This document shows, piece after piece, positions 1-6,807 of a stretch of DNA of 15,861 bases. Under the pieces are notes generated by a model. The model searched no databases, was not told where the DNA came from, and saw nothing but the letters and a program-made list of their open reading frames with translations. Positions within the stretch are counted from its first letter, which is position 1. The number at the start of each line of letters is the position of its first letter. Position numbers and translations under genes: made by a program. The DNA comes from CAMCXT01 sp046302715 (GTDB lineage Bacteria; Bacteroidota; Bacteroidia; M30B66), in contig JBKCHQ010000143.1 in the NCBI GenBank assembly GCA_046302715.1, forward strand, positions 1-15,861, given 5' to 3'.

Positions 1-1
1 T

Positions 2-181
2 TTGGTGGAAATTGTCGAAATTAAGGAACATCCTTGGTTTATTGGAGTTCAGTTCCATCCCGAATACAAAAGCACGGTAGACAATCCACATCCGCTATTC
101 ATCTCTTTTGTACAGGCGGGTTTAAGCTACAGTGCAGCGCAGGGTATTGCTGCTAAGAAACGGAATGCGATAGCTAAGTAG
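2..181 (+). CDS. pyrG: CTP synthase, C-terminal end (5' partial)
   Basis: These are the last 59 codons of CTP synthase, which makes CTP from UTP using ATP and glutamine ammonia in the cytoplasm. The visible part is the end of the class I glutamine amidotransferase domain. The motif GVQFHPEYKS carries the His (codon 56-58) and Glu (62-64) of the Cys-His-Glu triad, and the following PHPLFISFVQA is typical of the family C-terminus. The catalytic Cys and the whole synthase domain lie outside the window. The frame enters at base 2 and ends at TAG 179-181. The next gene is convergent (GH5, minus strand), and no strong hairpin terminator was seen in the 70 bp between them. Family assignment is secure from the motif and the C-terminal context. 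Confidence 0.93.
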   Translation: MVEIVEIKEHPWFIGVQFHPEYKSTVDNPHPLFISFVQAGLSYSAAQGIAAKKRNAIAK

Positions 182-251
182 AGGCTTCTTATTTTACTTG
201 AGTTGCGTATTCAATTCACGAAAAGGATTCTAAAAACCGTTTCATGTTCTA

Positions 252-1550
252 CTAATTATTCATTGTTTTAAATCCGATAGTCTCGATAAGCCGGAGATTA
301 AAATCGCAATTATTTACATGGCTAATTCGAACAATGGTATTTAAAGCCTTCTTAACCTTTTCGGTGCTCGGAGTTTTAGCATTTTTTACTCCCGACATCC
401 AGTCAATCACATCTCTAGTTTCATTATCAATTTTAAAGGTTATAAGCGACATATTTAAATCTTCAAACGGTATAAAAAACCAATTGCCATAATAGGGCGG
501 TCTCTTCTTTTCTTCTTTACCAAGGGGCAATTCCAAGGCTTTCCACATATAGATAATCCAGCCGTCCATATCTTTTTCGGAGTTCATCAGCGAAACTTGG
601 TCCTTTATTGCCGCAATGCGGTTAATGCCCCACTCCCCGCAAAAAACGGGTCTGTTACTGCCACGCGCATTTTGCATGAACTTAGGTAATTGGTTTTTCA
701 TTTTCAATCCCAACCAAGTATATAGGTGAAACGAATAGCATCCATTTTTATCCAGTTCATGATCGTATTTCGAAAGTACATCTAAATCAACGGCATAATT
801 ATTCCCTTCGTAAACAATCATGTGATTGGGGTCGTGTTTCCGTATTGCAGATGTAATTTCTCGATAAAGTTCGATGAGTTCTTTTTCACGTTTTTTATCG
901 ATGGCAGGTTCATTTATAAGATCGTAACCTAAAATCATTTTTTCATCGCTGTAATGTTCGGCAATTTCACTCCAAATTTCTGCAGATCTTCTTTTTGCAA
1001 GGGGCGAGTCCCATAACATCGTGTCGCCTTTAACATAGCCGGTACACCAAAGTTTGTCGGGTGCTTTAGGAGGTACCATCATGATCGGAAGAAAAGCAAT
1101 ATTGCTTTCCCTTAATTCAGGCAATAAACGATCAATACTGTTAAAAAACCACTGCTTGGTGCTGTCGTTATTAAACAATACTGCGTCGAAACCCAAGCGA
1201 ATGCAATTAATGCCCATACGTTTCATCAGTCGGATGTCTTCTGGAAGGAGAAAAGAATCCATCATAGCCTTTATATATGCGTAATAGGCTTGTTCGCCAA
1301 TGTGTGCAGAAACCCTTTGGGCGGTTACCTTTTGTGCGGTTTGCGCACCTCCCAGAACATAATTTTCCTGATACAGCCAACAGCTCACATTGGTTCCTTT
1401 TATTTGAAATGCCTTTCCACTAGGGTCAATTATTTCATGACCTTCGCGGTGGAAAAATGGCGCTATGCCAATTGATTGGGCGTTTAAATATCCAATGGTC
1501 AGTGCGTTGAACAGAATGACGAAAACCAGTTTTTTCTTTAGTTTTTGCAT
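252..1550 (-). CDS. Secreted glycoside hydrolase family 5 (cellulase-like) protein
   Basis: This is a 432-residue protein with an N-terminal signal peptide: basic MQKLKKK, a hydrophobic stretch, and a likely cut after LNA near residue 24. The rest is a GH5-type (beta/alpha)8 barrel. The acid/base glutamate is E214 in YDLINEP (209-215), the nucleophile is E306 in CGEWG (304-308), and SFHLYTW (273-279) supplies the conserved His/Tyr before the nucleophile strand. The N-terminal FQIKGTNVSCW (48-58) matches the usual GH5 opening (h-x-G-x-N). It probably cuts beta-linked glucan, mannan or similar polysaccharide in the periplasm or outside, but the substrate cannot be read from the sequence. There is no carbohydrate-binding module, no lipobox and no evident type IX sorting domain. 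No SusC/SusD pair is nearby, so this is not a visible polysaccharide utilisation locus. The 239 bp upstream contain no TAnnTTTG match on its strand. Confidence 0.85.
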   Translation of the reverse strand: MQKLKKKLVFVILFNALTIGYLNAQSIGIAPFFHREGHEIIDPSGKAFQIKGTNVSCWLYQENYVLGGAQTAQKVTAQRVSAHIGEQAYYAYIKAMMDSFLLPEDIRLMKRMGINCIRLGFDAVLFNNDSTKQWFFNSIDRLLPELRESNIAFLPIMMVPPKAPDKLWCTGYVKGDTMLWDSPLAKRRSAEIWSEIAEHYSDEKMILGYDLINEPAIDKKREKELIELYREITSAIRKHDPNHMIVYEGNNYAVDLDVLSKYDHELDKNGCYSFHLYTWLGLKMKNQLPKFMQNARGSNRPVFCGEWGINRIAAIKDQVSLMNSEKDMDGWIIYMWKALELPLGKEEKKRPPYYGNWFFIPFEDLNMSLITFKIDNETRDVIDWMSGVKNAKTPSTEKVKKALNTIVRISHVNNCDFNLRLIETIGFKTMNN

Positions 1551-1789
1551 TTCTTATGGTTAAGAATATTGCATTCCATACGATTGTGAGTTGTAGATTC
1601 TTATTGACCGATTCCCGCTGCGCTTAGATTTTCTTTTAATTTCAATTTTAACAGTAATGGAACTTATTAGTTACAGAATCTTCTGATTAATATAATAAGC
1701 CGCCTTGTTGATATCCTCATTAAAATAGTCGACTTAAATATAACTTCTTTAGTGTAATGGATATTGTAATTTAGCAGTATGCATCGCTG

Positions 1790-2224
1790 CTATTCCTTGT
1801 TACGTTCATTTATTTTTTCAAGAATCAAACGGTCAATTACTGCAATTTCTGTTGGCAAAAATAATATCTCACATTCCGAATTTTCGATGAACCAATCTTC
1901 GGTTCCATACTTTTCTAGTCTAAACTGTTTGTGTATTTCGTTTATTGCTGAAGCGGTTTCATCCCGTTTTAAAGCAGCCTTTTCATATTTGCCATGGTTT
2001 GCAAGTGATTCGATCTCAAGGTTTGTGATTTCCGTATTCCACTCAGGAAATTTATGGGCTTTGAATGTGGCCAAAGCTTTTTGGTAATTTTCATCGTACG
2101 AAAATCGAATTCCAGCATTTGTGCATAAGTCAATTAATGCAGTAAATTGACTTATGCTTGAATTTGCATGCTCCTTGGACAAGCCTCTTAAAATTTCATT
2201 TAATTGCTTGGTGAATGCTATCAT
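1790..2224 (-). CDS. Hypothetical protein with possible UVR-like helical motif
   Basis: This is a 144-residue soluble protein with no signal peptide or membrane segment. I do not recognise it as a whole. Residues about 68-99 contain GKYEKAALKRDE, which resembles the UVR motif (E-x-AA-x-x-RD-x-I) found in UvrB, UvrC and McsA, where it forms a small helical hairpin used for protein-protein contact. The resemblance rests on a few residues and needs a profile search. The rest is predicted helical and charged. It starts 27 bp after the pckA stop on the same strand, so it may be cotranscribed with pckA. No recognisable ribosome-binding site precedes the ATG, as is usual in Bacteroidota. Confidence 0.6.
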   Translation of the reverse strand: MIAFTKQLNEILRGLSKEHANSSISQFTALIDLCTNAGIRFSYDENYQKALATFKAHKFPEWNTEITNLEIESLANHGKYEKAALKRDETASAINEIHKQFRLEKYGTEDWFIENSECEILFLPTEIAVIDRLILEKINERNKE

Positions 2225-2251
2225 TACTTATGTTTAAATAATGTTGCCTAA

Positions 2252-3868
2252 CTAAACTACAGCAGCAACAGCTTTTGGAGAGGCTGCTTTTATTTCATCA
2301 CTCGCAAATTCGGCATATTGTTCAAAATTGCGGATGAATTTACCGGCCAGCTCGGCTGCCTTTTGGTCGAACATTTCTTTGTTGGGCCATGCATCTCTTG
2401 GAAAAAGCAATTCTGAAGGTACATTGGGGCACGTTTTGGGAGCGTGTAAACCAAAGAATGGCGTGGTTTCGTAGGTAACATTATCCAATTTGCCTTGTAA
2501 TGCTGCCGAAATCAAGGCTCGGGTGTACGAAAGTTTAATACGGCTTCCAATTCCATAAGGGCCGCCGCACCAGCCGGTATTTACCAACCAAACGTTAACT
2601 GTATGCTCTTTCAGTTTTTTACCTAAAAGTTCGGCATAACGGGTAGGGTGGAGCGGTAGAAAAGCCTTCCCGAAACACGCCGAAAAGGTCACTTGAGGTT
2701 CGGTAACTCCCACTTCGGTACCCGCTACCTTTGCTGTGTATCCCGAAATAAAATGATACATGGCTTGTGCCGGTGTTAAACGTGATATGGGTGGCAACAC
2801 GCCAAACGCATCGGCGGTAAGGAAGAAAATATTTTTTGGTACTTCGCCCACCGAAGGACTTACAATATTATCTATGAGATAAATAGGGTAGGCCACACGT
2901 GTATTCTCGGTTTTATCAACATTGCTGTAATCTACTTTGCGCGTACCCTCAAAATAATTCGTGTTTTCAAGCAAGGATCCAAAACGAATGGCATTGTAAA
3001 TCTGTGGCTCCTTTTCAGCCGAAAGGTCTATGCATTTGGCATAACAGCCTCCTTCAAAATTAAATACCGAATTCTCAGACCAGCCATGTTCATCGTCGCC
3101 AATAAGTTTACGCTCCGGATCAGCCGAAAGGGTGGTTTTACCAGTGCCACTTAACCCAAAGAATACGGCAGTATCGCCATCATTTCCCACATTTGCCGAG
3201 CAATGCATAGACAGTACGCCGTGTTCATGAGGTAGCACATAATTAAGAACGGAGAAAATACTCTTCTTGATTTCGCCTGTGTACCCGCTTCCCCCGATAA
3301 GAATAATCTTACGGGTAAAGTTTATGATGCTAAAATTATGCTGACGTGTGCCGTCGATAGCCGGATCAGCCTTGAATCCGGGCGCATTTACGATGTGCCA
3401 GTGTGGCTGAAAATCTTCTAGTTCAGAAGATTCGGGACGCAAAAACAAATTGTGCGCAAACAGGTTCGACCATGGATATTCGGTTACGACACGTACATTG
3501 AGCCGGTATTTAGGATCGGCACAGGCATAGCTATCACGCACATAAACCTCGCTACCTCCCAGATAAGCGCAAACCCTGTTGTAAAGAGCGTCAAAACCTT
3601 CTTTCTCAAAACGGTTGTTCACGTCGCCCCACCAGACACTGTCTTTAGTCGTTTCGTCATATACCACAAATTTGTCTTTGGGCGATCTTCCTGTAAACTC
3701 TCCCGTGTCAATAGCCAATGCACCGGAGTCTGTTAAAGTACCGGTAGCGTCCAGCAAAGTTTGTTCAATAAGTTCAGATGGAGTTAAATTCCAATGCGCT
3801 AAGCCGATGCCACCTAATCCAATCGCATTAAGCGTATCGTGCTTGCTTTTAATGCCTGTAAATTCCAT
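2252..3868 (-). CDS. pckA: Phosphoenolpyruvate carboxykinase (ATP)
   Basis: This 538-residue enzyme converts oxaloacetate and ATP to PEP, CO2 and ADP, the first committed step of gluconeogenesis. Its length matches the ATP-type family (about 540). The kinase P-loop GLSGTGKTTLS is at 238-248, followed by the metal-binding IGDDEHGW segment at 256-263. The PEPCK-specific GRSPKDKF is at 60-67. The active-site region GGSGYTGEIKKS (192-203) and the SMHCSANVG segment (220-228) supply the Lys and His expected to bind Mn2+. NTGWCGGPYGIGSRI (430-444) is a family signature. All key residues appear intact. A -7 promoter candidate lies about 41 bp upstream, and the gene is followed at 27 bp by the 144-residue hypothetical gene. 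Confidence 0.97.
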   Translation of the reverse strand: MEFTGIKSKHDTLNAIGLGGIGLAHWNLTPSELIEQTLLDATGTLTDSGALAIDTGEFTGRSPKDKFVVYDETTKDSVWWGDVNNRFEKEGFDALYNRVCAYLGGSEVYVRDSYACADPKYRLNVRVVTEYPWSNLFAHNLFLRPESSELEDFQPHWHIVNAPGFKADPAIDGTRQHNFSIINFTRKIILIGGSGYTGEIKKSIFSVLNYVLPHEHGVLSMHCSANVGNDGDTAVFFGLSGTGKTTLSADPERKLIGDDEHGWSENSVFNFEGGCYAKCIDLSAEKEPQIYNAIRFGSLLENTNYFEGTRKVDYSNVDKTENTRVAYPIYLIDNIVSPSVGEVPKNIFFLTADAFGVLPPISRLTPAQAMYHFISGYTAKVAGTEVGVTEPQVTFSACFGKAFLPLHPTRYAELLGKKLKEHTVNVWLVNTGWCGGPYGIGSRIKLSYTRALISAALQGKLDNVTYETTPFFGLHAPKTCPNVPSELLFPRDAWPNKEMFDQKAAELAGKFIRNFEQYAEFASDEIKAASPKAVAAVV

Positions 3869-3908
3869 TTCGGGTAAAAAGGTTGATAGTAAAATGATTT
3901 TGGAGCCA

Positions 3909-3916
3909 CAAAATTA
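3909..3916 (-). promoter_or_regulatory. Candidate -7 box of pckA promoter (TAATTTTG)
   Basis: On the minus strand this reads TAATTTTG, an exact match to the Bacteroidota sigma-A -7 consensus TAnnTTTG. A TTG (complement of 3939-3941) lies 22 bases upstream, slightly farther than the usual 17-20. A start near 3902 would give a leader of roughly 30-35 nt for pckA. This is inferred from consensus only. Confidence 0.45.
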
Positions 3917-3975
3917 ACATAAGCTACCAAATGGGAGTCAATAAATCCCAAAAAAGCAAAAAATTATCATTGCGC

Positions 3976-4482
3976 TTAGCGTCGTTTTTTGCAAGTACCG
4001 TTTACAGTAAAGTGCATATTTTTTGATGCACCCGCATTCCCTTTTGCAGCTTCAACAAAGGATGTGGCATCGGAATATTTCCAACCTTCTAGTGCGATAC
4101 AATAATCAATTTCGCCCTCTCGGCCCCAGCCTATTTTTTCGTACACCGGCTTGCTCCCGTTTTCGAGTGTGAAGGTGTTTAGAAATTGCTCAAATTTTTC
4201 GGCCGACTTGTAGTCAATGCCGCTCCCAATCGAATAAAATGAAACCACAAGATTTTTAATAGTATTCTCCTGAATGTCTTCTTTTTTCTTCTCCTCGGTT
4301 TGGGGTTTCGGTATTTCGTTATTTGTTTTATTATCAGATGCCGTTGGAGTAGGTACTGCAGGAGTTTCATCTTTGGTAAGAGGCTCTGCAGCATTATTAT
4401 TTCTGTTTTCTTTGCTTTTACATCCCAATAAAATACCTAAAAAAAAGTGTAGTGCAAGCAAGGTGTGGAGCGTAGATTTCAT
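3976..4482 (-). CDS. Small lipoprotein of unknown function
   Basis: From the ATG at 4480-4482 this is a 168-residue protein with a lipoprotein signal peptide: MKSTLHT, a hydrophobic stretch, then the lipobox LLGC with the lipidated Cys at residue 21. An in-frame upstream start at 4509 would bury the signal inside a longer N-terminus and overlap the M32 gene, so the shorter start is preferred. Residues 22-75 are a low-complexity linker rich in Asn, Thr, Pro, Lys and Glu, likely a flexible tether. The globular C-terminal part begins with NLVVSFYSIGSGIDYKSAEKF and includes GWGREGEIDYC; I have an impression that this domain recurs as an uncharacterised family in Bacteroidota, but cannot name it. 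The gene starts 10 bp after the M32 carboxypeptidase stop and is probably the last gene of that cluster. Confidence 0.75.
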   Translation of the reverse strand: MKSTLHTLLALHFFLGILLGCKSKENRNNNAAEPLTKDETPAVPTPTASDNKTNNEIPKPQTEEKKKEDIQENTIKNLVVSFYSIGSGIDYKSAEKFEQFLNTFTLENGSKPVYEKIGWGREGEIDYCIALEGWKYSDATSFVEAAKGNAGASKNMHFTVNGTCKKRR

Positions 4483-4492
4483 AGTCACTAAT

Positions 4493-5989
4493 TTAGGAGT
4501 GGTGTACATATTTGTCCGAAATATACTTCAAAAAACAATCCACATTTATTCCCTGTCCGGTAGCTTTAAGGCATATTTCTTCCGAATCTAAAGTTCTGCC
4601 ATAAGTAAACACATTTTTGCTCAGCCACATGCGCAGTTGCATCAGTGTTTCGGTGGTCATTTTTTCTTTTGAAATTCCAAGTTGGGCACAGGCAGCTTCA
4701 AAAAACTGACTGGCATAGATACTTCCTAAGGTGTACGTTGGAAAATAGCCAAAACTTCCATGAGCCCAATGCACATCTTGTAAGATTCCCTCGCCATCAT
4801 GGGTAGGTTCTATGCCCAGCCATTTTCCGTAGAGTGCATTCCAAGCATCGCGAAGGTTTGAGGTTTTTAATGTTCCACTGATTAATTGTTTTTCAATACT
4901 GTAGCGAATAAACACATGAAAGTGATAGCTTATTTCGTCGGCTTCGGTACGGATAAGGCCAGGTTGAAGCTTGTTCGAATTAATATAACAGTTATGGGCA
5001 TTAAACTCGTTTTTAGGCCCTTTTTTATATTTCTCTATTCTTGGATAGATCAATTCCCAAAAGGCTTTGCTTCGACCTACATTGTTTTCCCAAAGTCGCG
5101 ATTGCGATTCGTGAATTCCTAGCGATGCCGCTTCTGAAAGAGGCATTCCATGATGCGTAATGTTCAAGCCTTGTTCGTAAATGGCATGCCCGGCTTCGTG
5201 TATGGTCGACCAAAGTGCAACTGATAAATCATTAGGATTGATACGTGTGGTAATGCGCACATCATCTGGGCAAATTCCAATAGTAAATGGATGCGAGGAG
5301 ATATCTTGACGGCCTTTTTTAAAATTAAAGCCACATAATTCAGCAATATCAAGCGTAATTTTCCATTGGTCATCAGGTCCATAGCCATCCCAATAGCCAG
5401 CATCCCCTTTCCAGGCGCTTAATGCCTTTTCGTAAAGTGGCTTTAAACCGGGCAAAAGTTCCTCGAATAAGGTGTCGAGCCTTTCTTCGGTCATGCCGGG
5501 TTCATATTCTTCAAGCATACATGTGTATGCGGAACCACTTTCGGAAAGTAAATAGGCTTCTTCTTTTTTCAAATTTAGAAGTGTCTCCAGTGCTGAAAAG
5601 TAATTTTGAGCGGCCTTATTTTTCTTTTCTGCATCCCAAATCATAAATGTTTGGCTGGTTTGCAAGCTAATTTTTTCGATGAGTGAAGCAGGCAATCGGG
5701 TTTTCCGTAGATAATCTTTATAAAGGCGTTTCACCGACCTTGCCCCGACCTCTTCCAGATTGTTGCTTTGGTCCATTAGACTATCTAATAAGCGTCCTGT
5801 TTTTTCATCAATAAAGTATTCGTGCGCAAAGGATAATAAGCCCGACAAGTGTTTTGCACGTGCTTCAAAACTCATCGAAGGGATATATGTCTCTTGATCC
5901 CACTGCATCAGCGCTGCCGCGGCGTTTAAATCGGCAAGGCGTTTCATGCGCGCTTCGAGCTGCATATATAATTGGCTTACATTGCTCAT
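4493..5989 (-). CDS. M32 family metallocarboxypeptidase (thermostable carboxypeptidase 1 type)
   Basis: This 498-residue, mostly helical zinc carboxypeptidase is of normal family length. It removes C-terminal amino acids from peptides, probably in the cytoplasm since there is no signal peptide. The zinc-binding HEXXH is HEAGH at 264-268 (H264, E265, H268), and the third ligand is probably E294 in GIHESQSRLWEN (291-302). Other M32 signatures are present: DVRITTRI at 243-250, the IRTEADE block at 346-352 and GYFPTYTLG at 414-422. The start codon overlaps the stop of the DUF423 gene in an ATGA arrangement (5986-5989), so translation is probably coupled. The family assignment is firm; the physiological substrates are unknown. 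Confidence 0.94.
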   Translation of the reverse strand: MSNVSQLYMQLEARMKRLADLNAAAALMQWDQETYIPSMSFEARAKHLSGLLSFAHEYFIDEKTGRLLDSLMDQSNNLEEVGARSVKRLYKDYLRKTRLPASLIEKISLQTSQTFMIWDAEKKNKAAQNYFSALETLLNLKKEEAYLLSESGSAYTCMLEEYEPGMTEERLDTLFEELLPGLKPLYEKALSAWKGDAGYWDGYGPDDQWKITLDIAELCGFNFKKGRQDISSHPFTIGICPDDVRITTRINPNDLSVALWSTIHEAGHAIYEQGLNITHHGMPLSEAASLGIHESQSRLWENNVGRSKAFWELIYPRIEKYKKGPKNEFNAHNCYINSNKLQPGLIRTEADEISYHFHVFIRYSIEKQLISGTLKTSNLRDAWNALYGKWLGIEPTHDGEGILQDVHWAHGSFGYFPTYTLGSIYASQFFEAACAQLGISKEKMTTETLMQLRMWLSKNVFTYGRTLDSEEICLKATGQGINVDCFLKYISDKYVHHS

Positions 5990-6363
5990 TGTTTTGATTT
6001 AAAGTAGTGCATTAAAAGCATGATCCATGATGCCATGAGCAAAATGCCACCCAAAGGAGTAATTGGCCACAATATGCGTAGCCATTCTGTTGCCGCATGG
6101 TTCTTTAACAGAAGTAGATAAATTGAAAATGAAAAGAGGCCAATACCCACGCTCATAGTACGAAGGAGACGACTTGCGAAAACGTTGCTTCTATCTAATG
6201 TGTGAGACAAAAACAAAAGTACTGCTGCGTGAAACATCTGCATATAAGCCGCTGTTGTTAATGACTCCAATTGTTCGGGGGTAAGTACGTTTTTGAGCGT
6301 ATGGGCGACCAATGCAAGTATGGCCACCGCCGTAAATCCTAAAAAAGCGGCATAGCGTTTCAT
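5986..6363 (-). CDS. DUF423 family small membrane protein
   Basis: This is a 125-residue inner-membrane protein with about four hydrophobic segments. DUF423 (YgdD/TMEM256-like) hallmarks appear in order: AHTL at 20-23, AAYMQMFHAAVLL at 38-50, GLFSFSIYLL at 75-84 (family form GSLY; here Phe replaces the Gly) and ITPLGGILLMASW at 101-113. The biochemical function of the family is unknown. The gene starts 3 bp after ridA and its stop overlaps the M32 start by 4 bp, so the three are almost certainly one transcript. Confidence 0.88.
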   Translation of the reverse strand: MKRYAAFLGFTAVAILALVAHTLKNVLTPEQLESLTTAAYMQMFHAAVLLFLSHTLDRSNVFASRLLRTMSVGIGLFSFSIYLLLLKNHAATEWLRILWPITPLGGILLMASWIMLLMHYFKSKQ

Positions 6364-6366
6364 CGT

Positions 6367-6753
6367 TTATTGCTGATTTATGAAGGCTATGACAGAAATT
6401 TCGACATTGGCATTTTTGGGAAGACCGGCTACCTGAACGGTTTCGCGAGCCGGAAAATCGGTTTTGAAATATTGCTCATACACTGCATTTACTGCCCCGA
6501 AGAGATTCATGTCTGACAAAAAAATACTTGTTTTTACAACAGCACTAAAATCTATACCTGCCGCCGAAAGTATGGCTTTGATATTGGCCATAACCTGCGT
6601 TGTTTCTTGTTCAATTGAATCTTGAAGCATCAGTCCGGTGTAGGGGTCCAAAGCAATTTGTCCGCTCAGGTAAAGCATAGAGCCTACTTTAACCGCCTGA
6701 CTGTAGGGGCCAATTGGCGCCGGTGCGTTTTGACTGTGAATAACTGTTTTCAT
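6367..6753 (-). CDS. ridA: RidA family reactive intermediate/imine deaminase
   Basis: This 128-residue protein is a full-length member of the YjgF/YER057c/UK114 family. RidA hydrolyses 2-aminoacrylate and related enamines or imines made by PLP enzymes to keto acids plus ammonia, and so prevents damage to those enzymes. Signatures seen: APIGPYSQAVKVG at 12-24, LYLSGQIALDPYTG at 27-40 and PARETVQVAGLPKNANVEI at 101-119. R103 is the expected substrate carboxylate-binding Arg and E118 the conserved acidic residue. It is the first gene of a four-gene cluster and is divergent from the antiporter gene across 54 bp. Confidence 0.95.
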   Translation of the reverse strand: MKTVIHSQNAPAPIGPYSQAVKVGSMLYLSGQIALDPYTGLMLQDSIEQETTQVMANIKAILSAAGIDFSAVVKTSIFLSDMNLFGAVNAVYEQYFKTDFPARETVQVAGLPKNANVEISVIAFINQQ

Positions 6754-6807
6754 AAACTATTTGCTGGGTTGCGGGTGCAAGGTACTTGCTTTTGTTAAAC
6801 TTGCGAA
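6754..6807. promoter_or_regulatory. Divergent intergenic region between ridA and the antiporter gene
   Basis: These 54 bp must hold both promoters or parts of them. On the plus strand, TGCTTTTG at 6787-6794 is one base off the Bacteroidota -7 consensus and would give a very short leader before the ATG at 6808. On the minus strand TACCTTGC is only a weak match. No clear operator or hairpin was seen. The call rests mainly on gene orientation. Confidence 0.35.

Noticed and set aside
252..1550. GH5 gene as part of a polysaccharide utilisation locus
   Set aside because: No SusC/SusD, sulfatase, other glycoside hydrolase or hybrid regulator is present nearby; neighbours are housekeeping genes.
1551..1789. 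Searched the 239-bp gap upstream of the GH5 gene for a promoter, small RNA or gene
   Set aside because: No TAnnTTTG match on the minus strand, no convincing hairpin with T-run and no plausible small coding frame that is not a shadow of neighbouring genes.
3932..3950. Inverted repeat TGGGA/TCCCA with a 9-nt loop between the lipoprotein and pckA genes, as a terminator or operator
   Set aside because: Only 5 bp of stem, a large loop, only a short T tract after it, and it overlaps the proposed -33 region of pckA; too weak to call.
4483..4509. Upstream in-frame ATG at 4509 for the lipoprotein
   Set aside because: It would overlap the carboxypeptidase gene and add nine residues before a normal lipoprotein signal. 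ATG 4480-4482 puts the lipobox Cys at residue 21.
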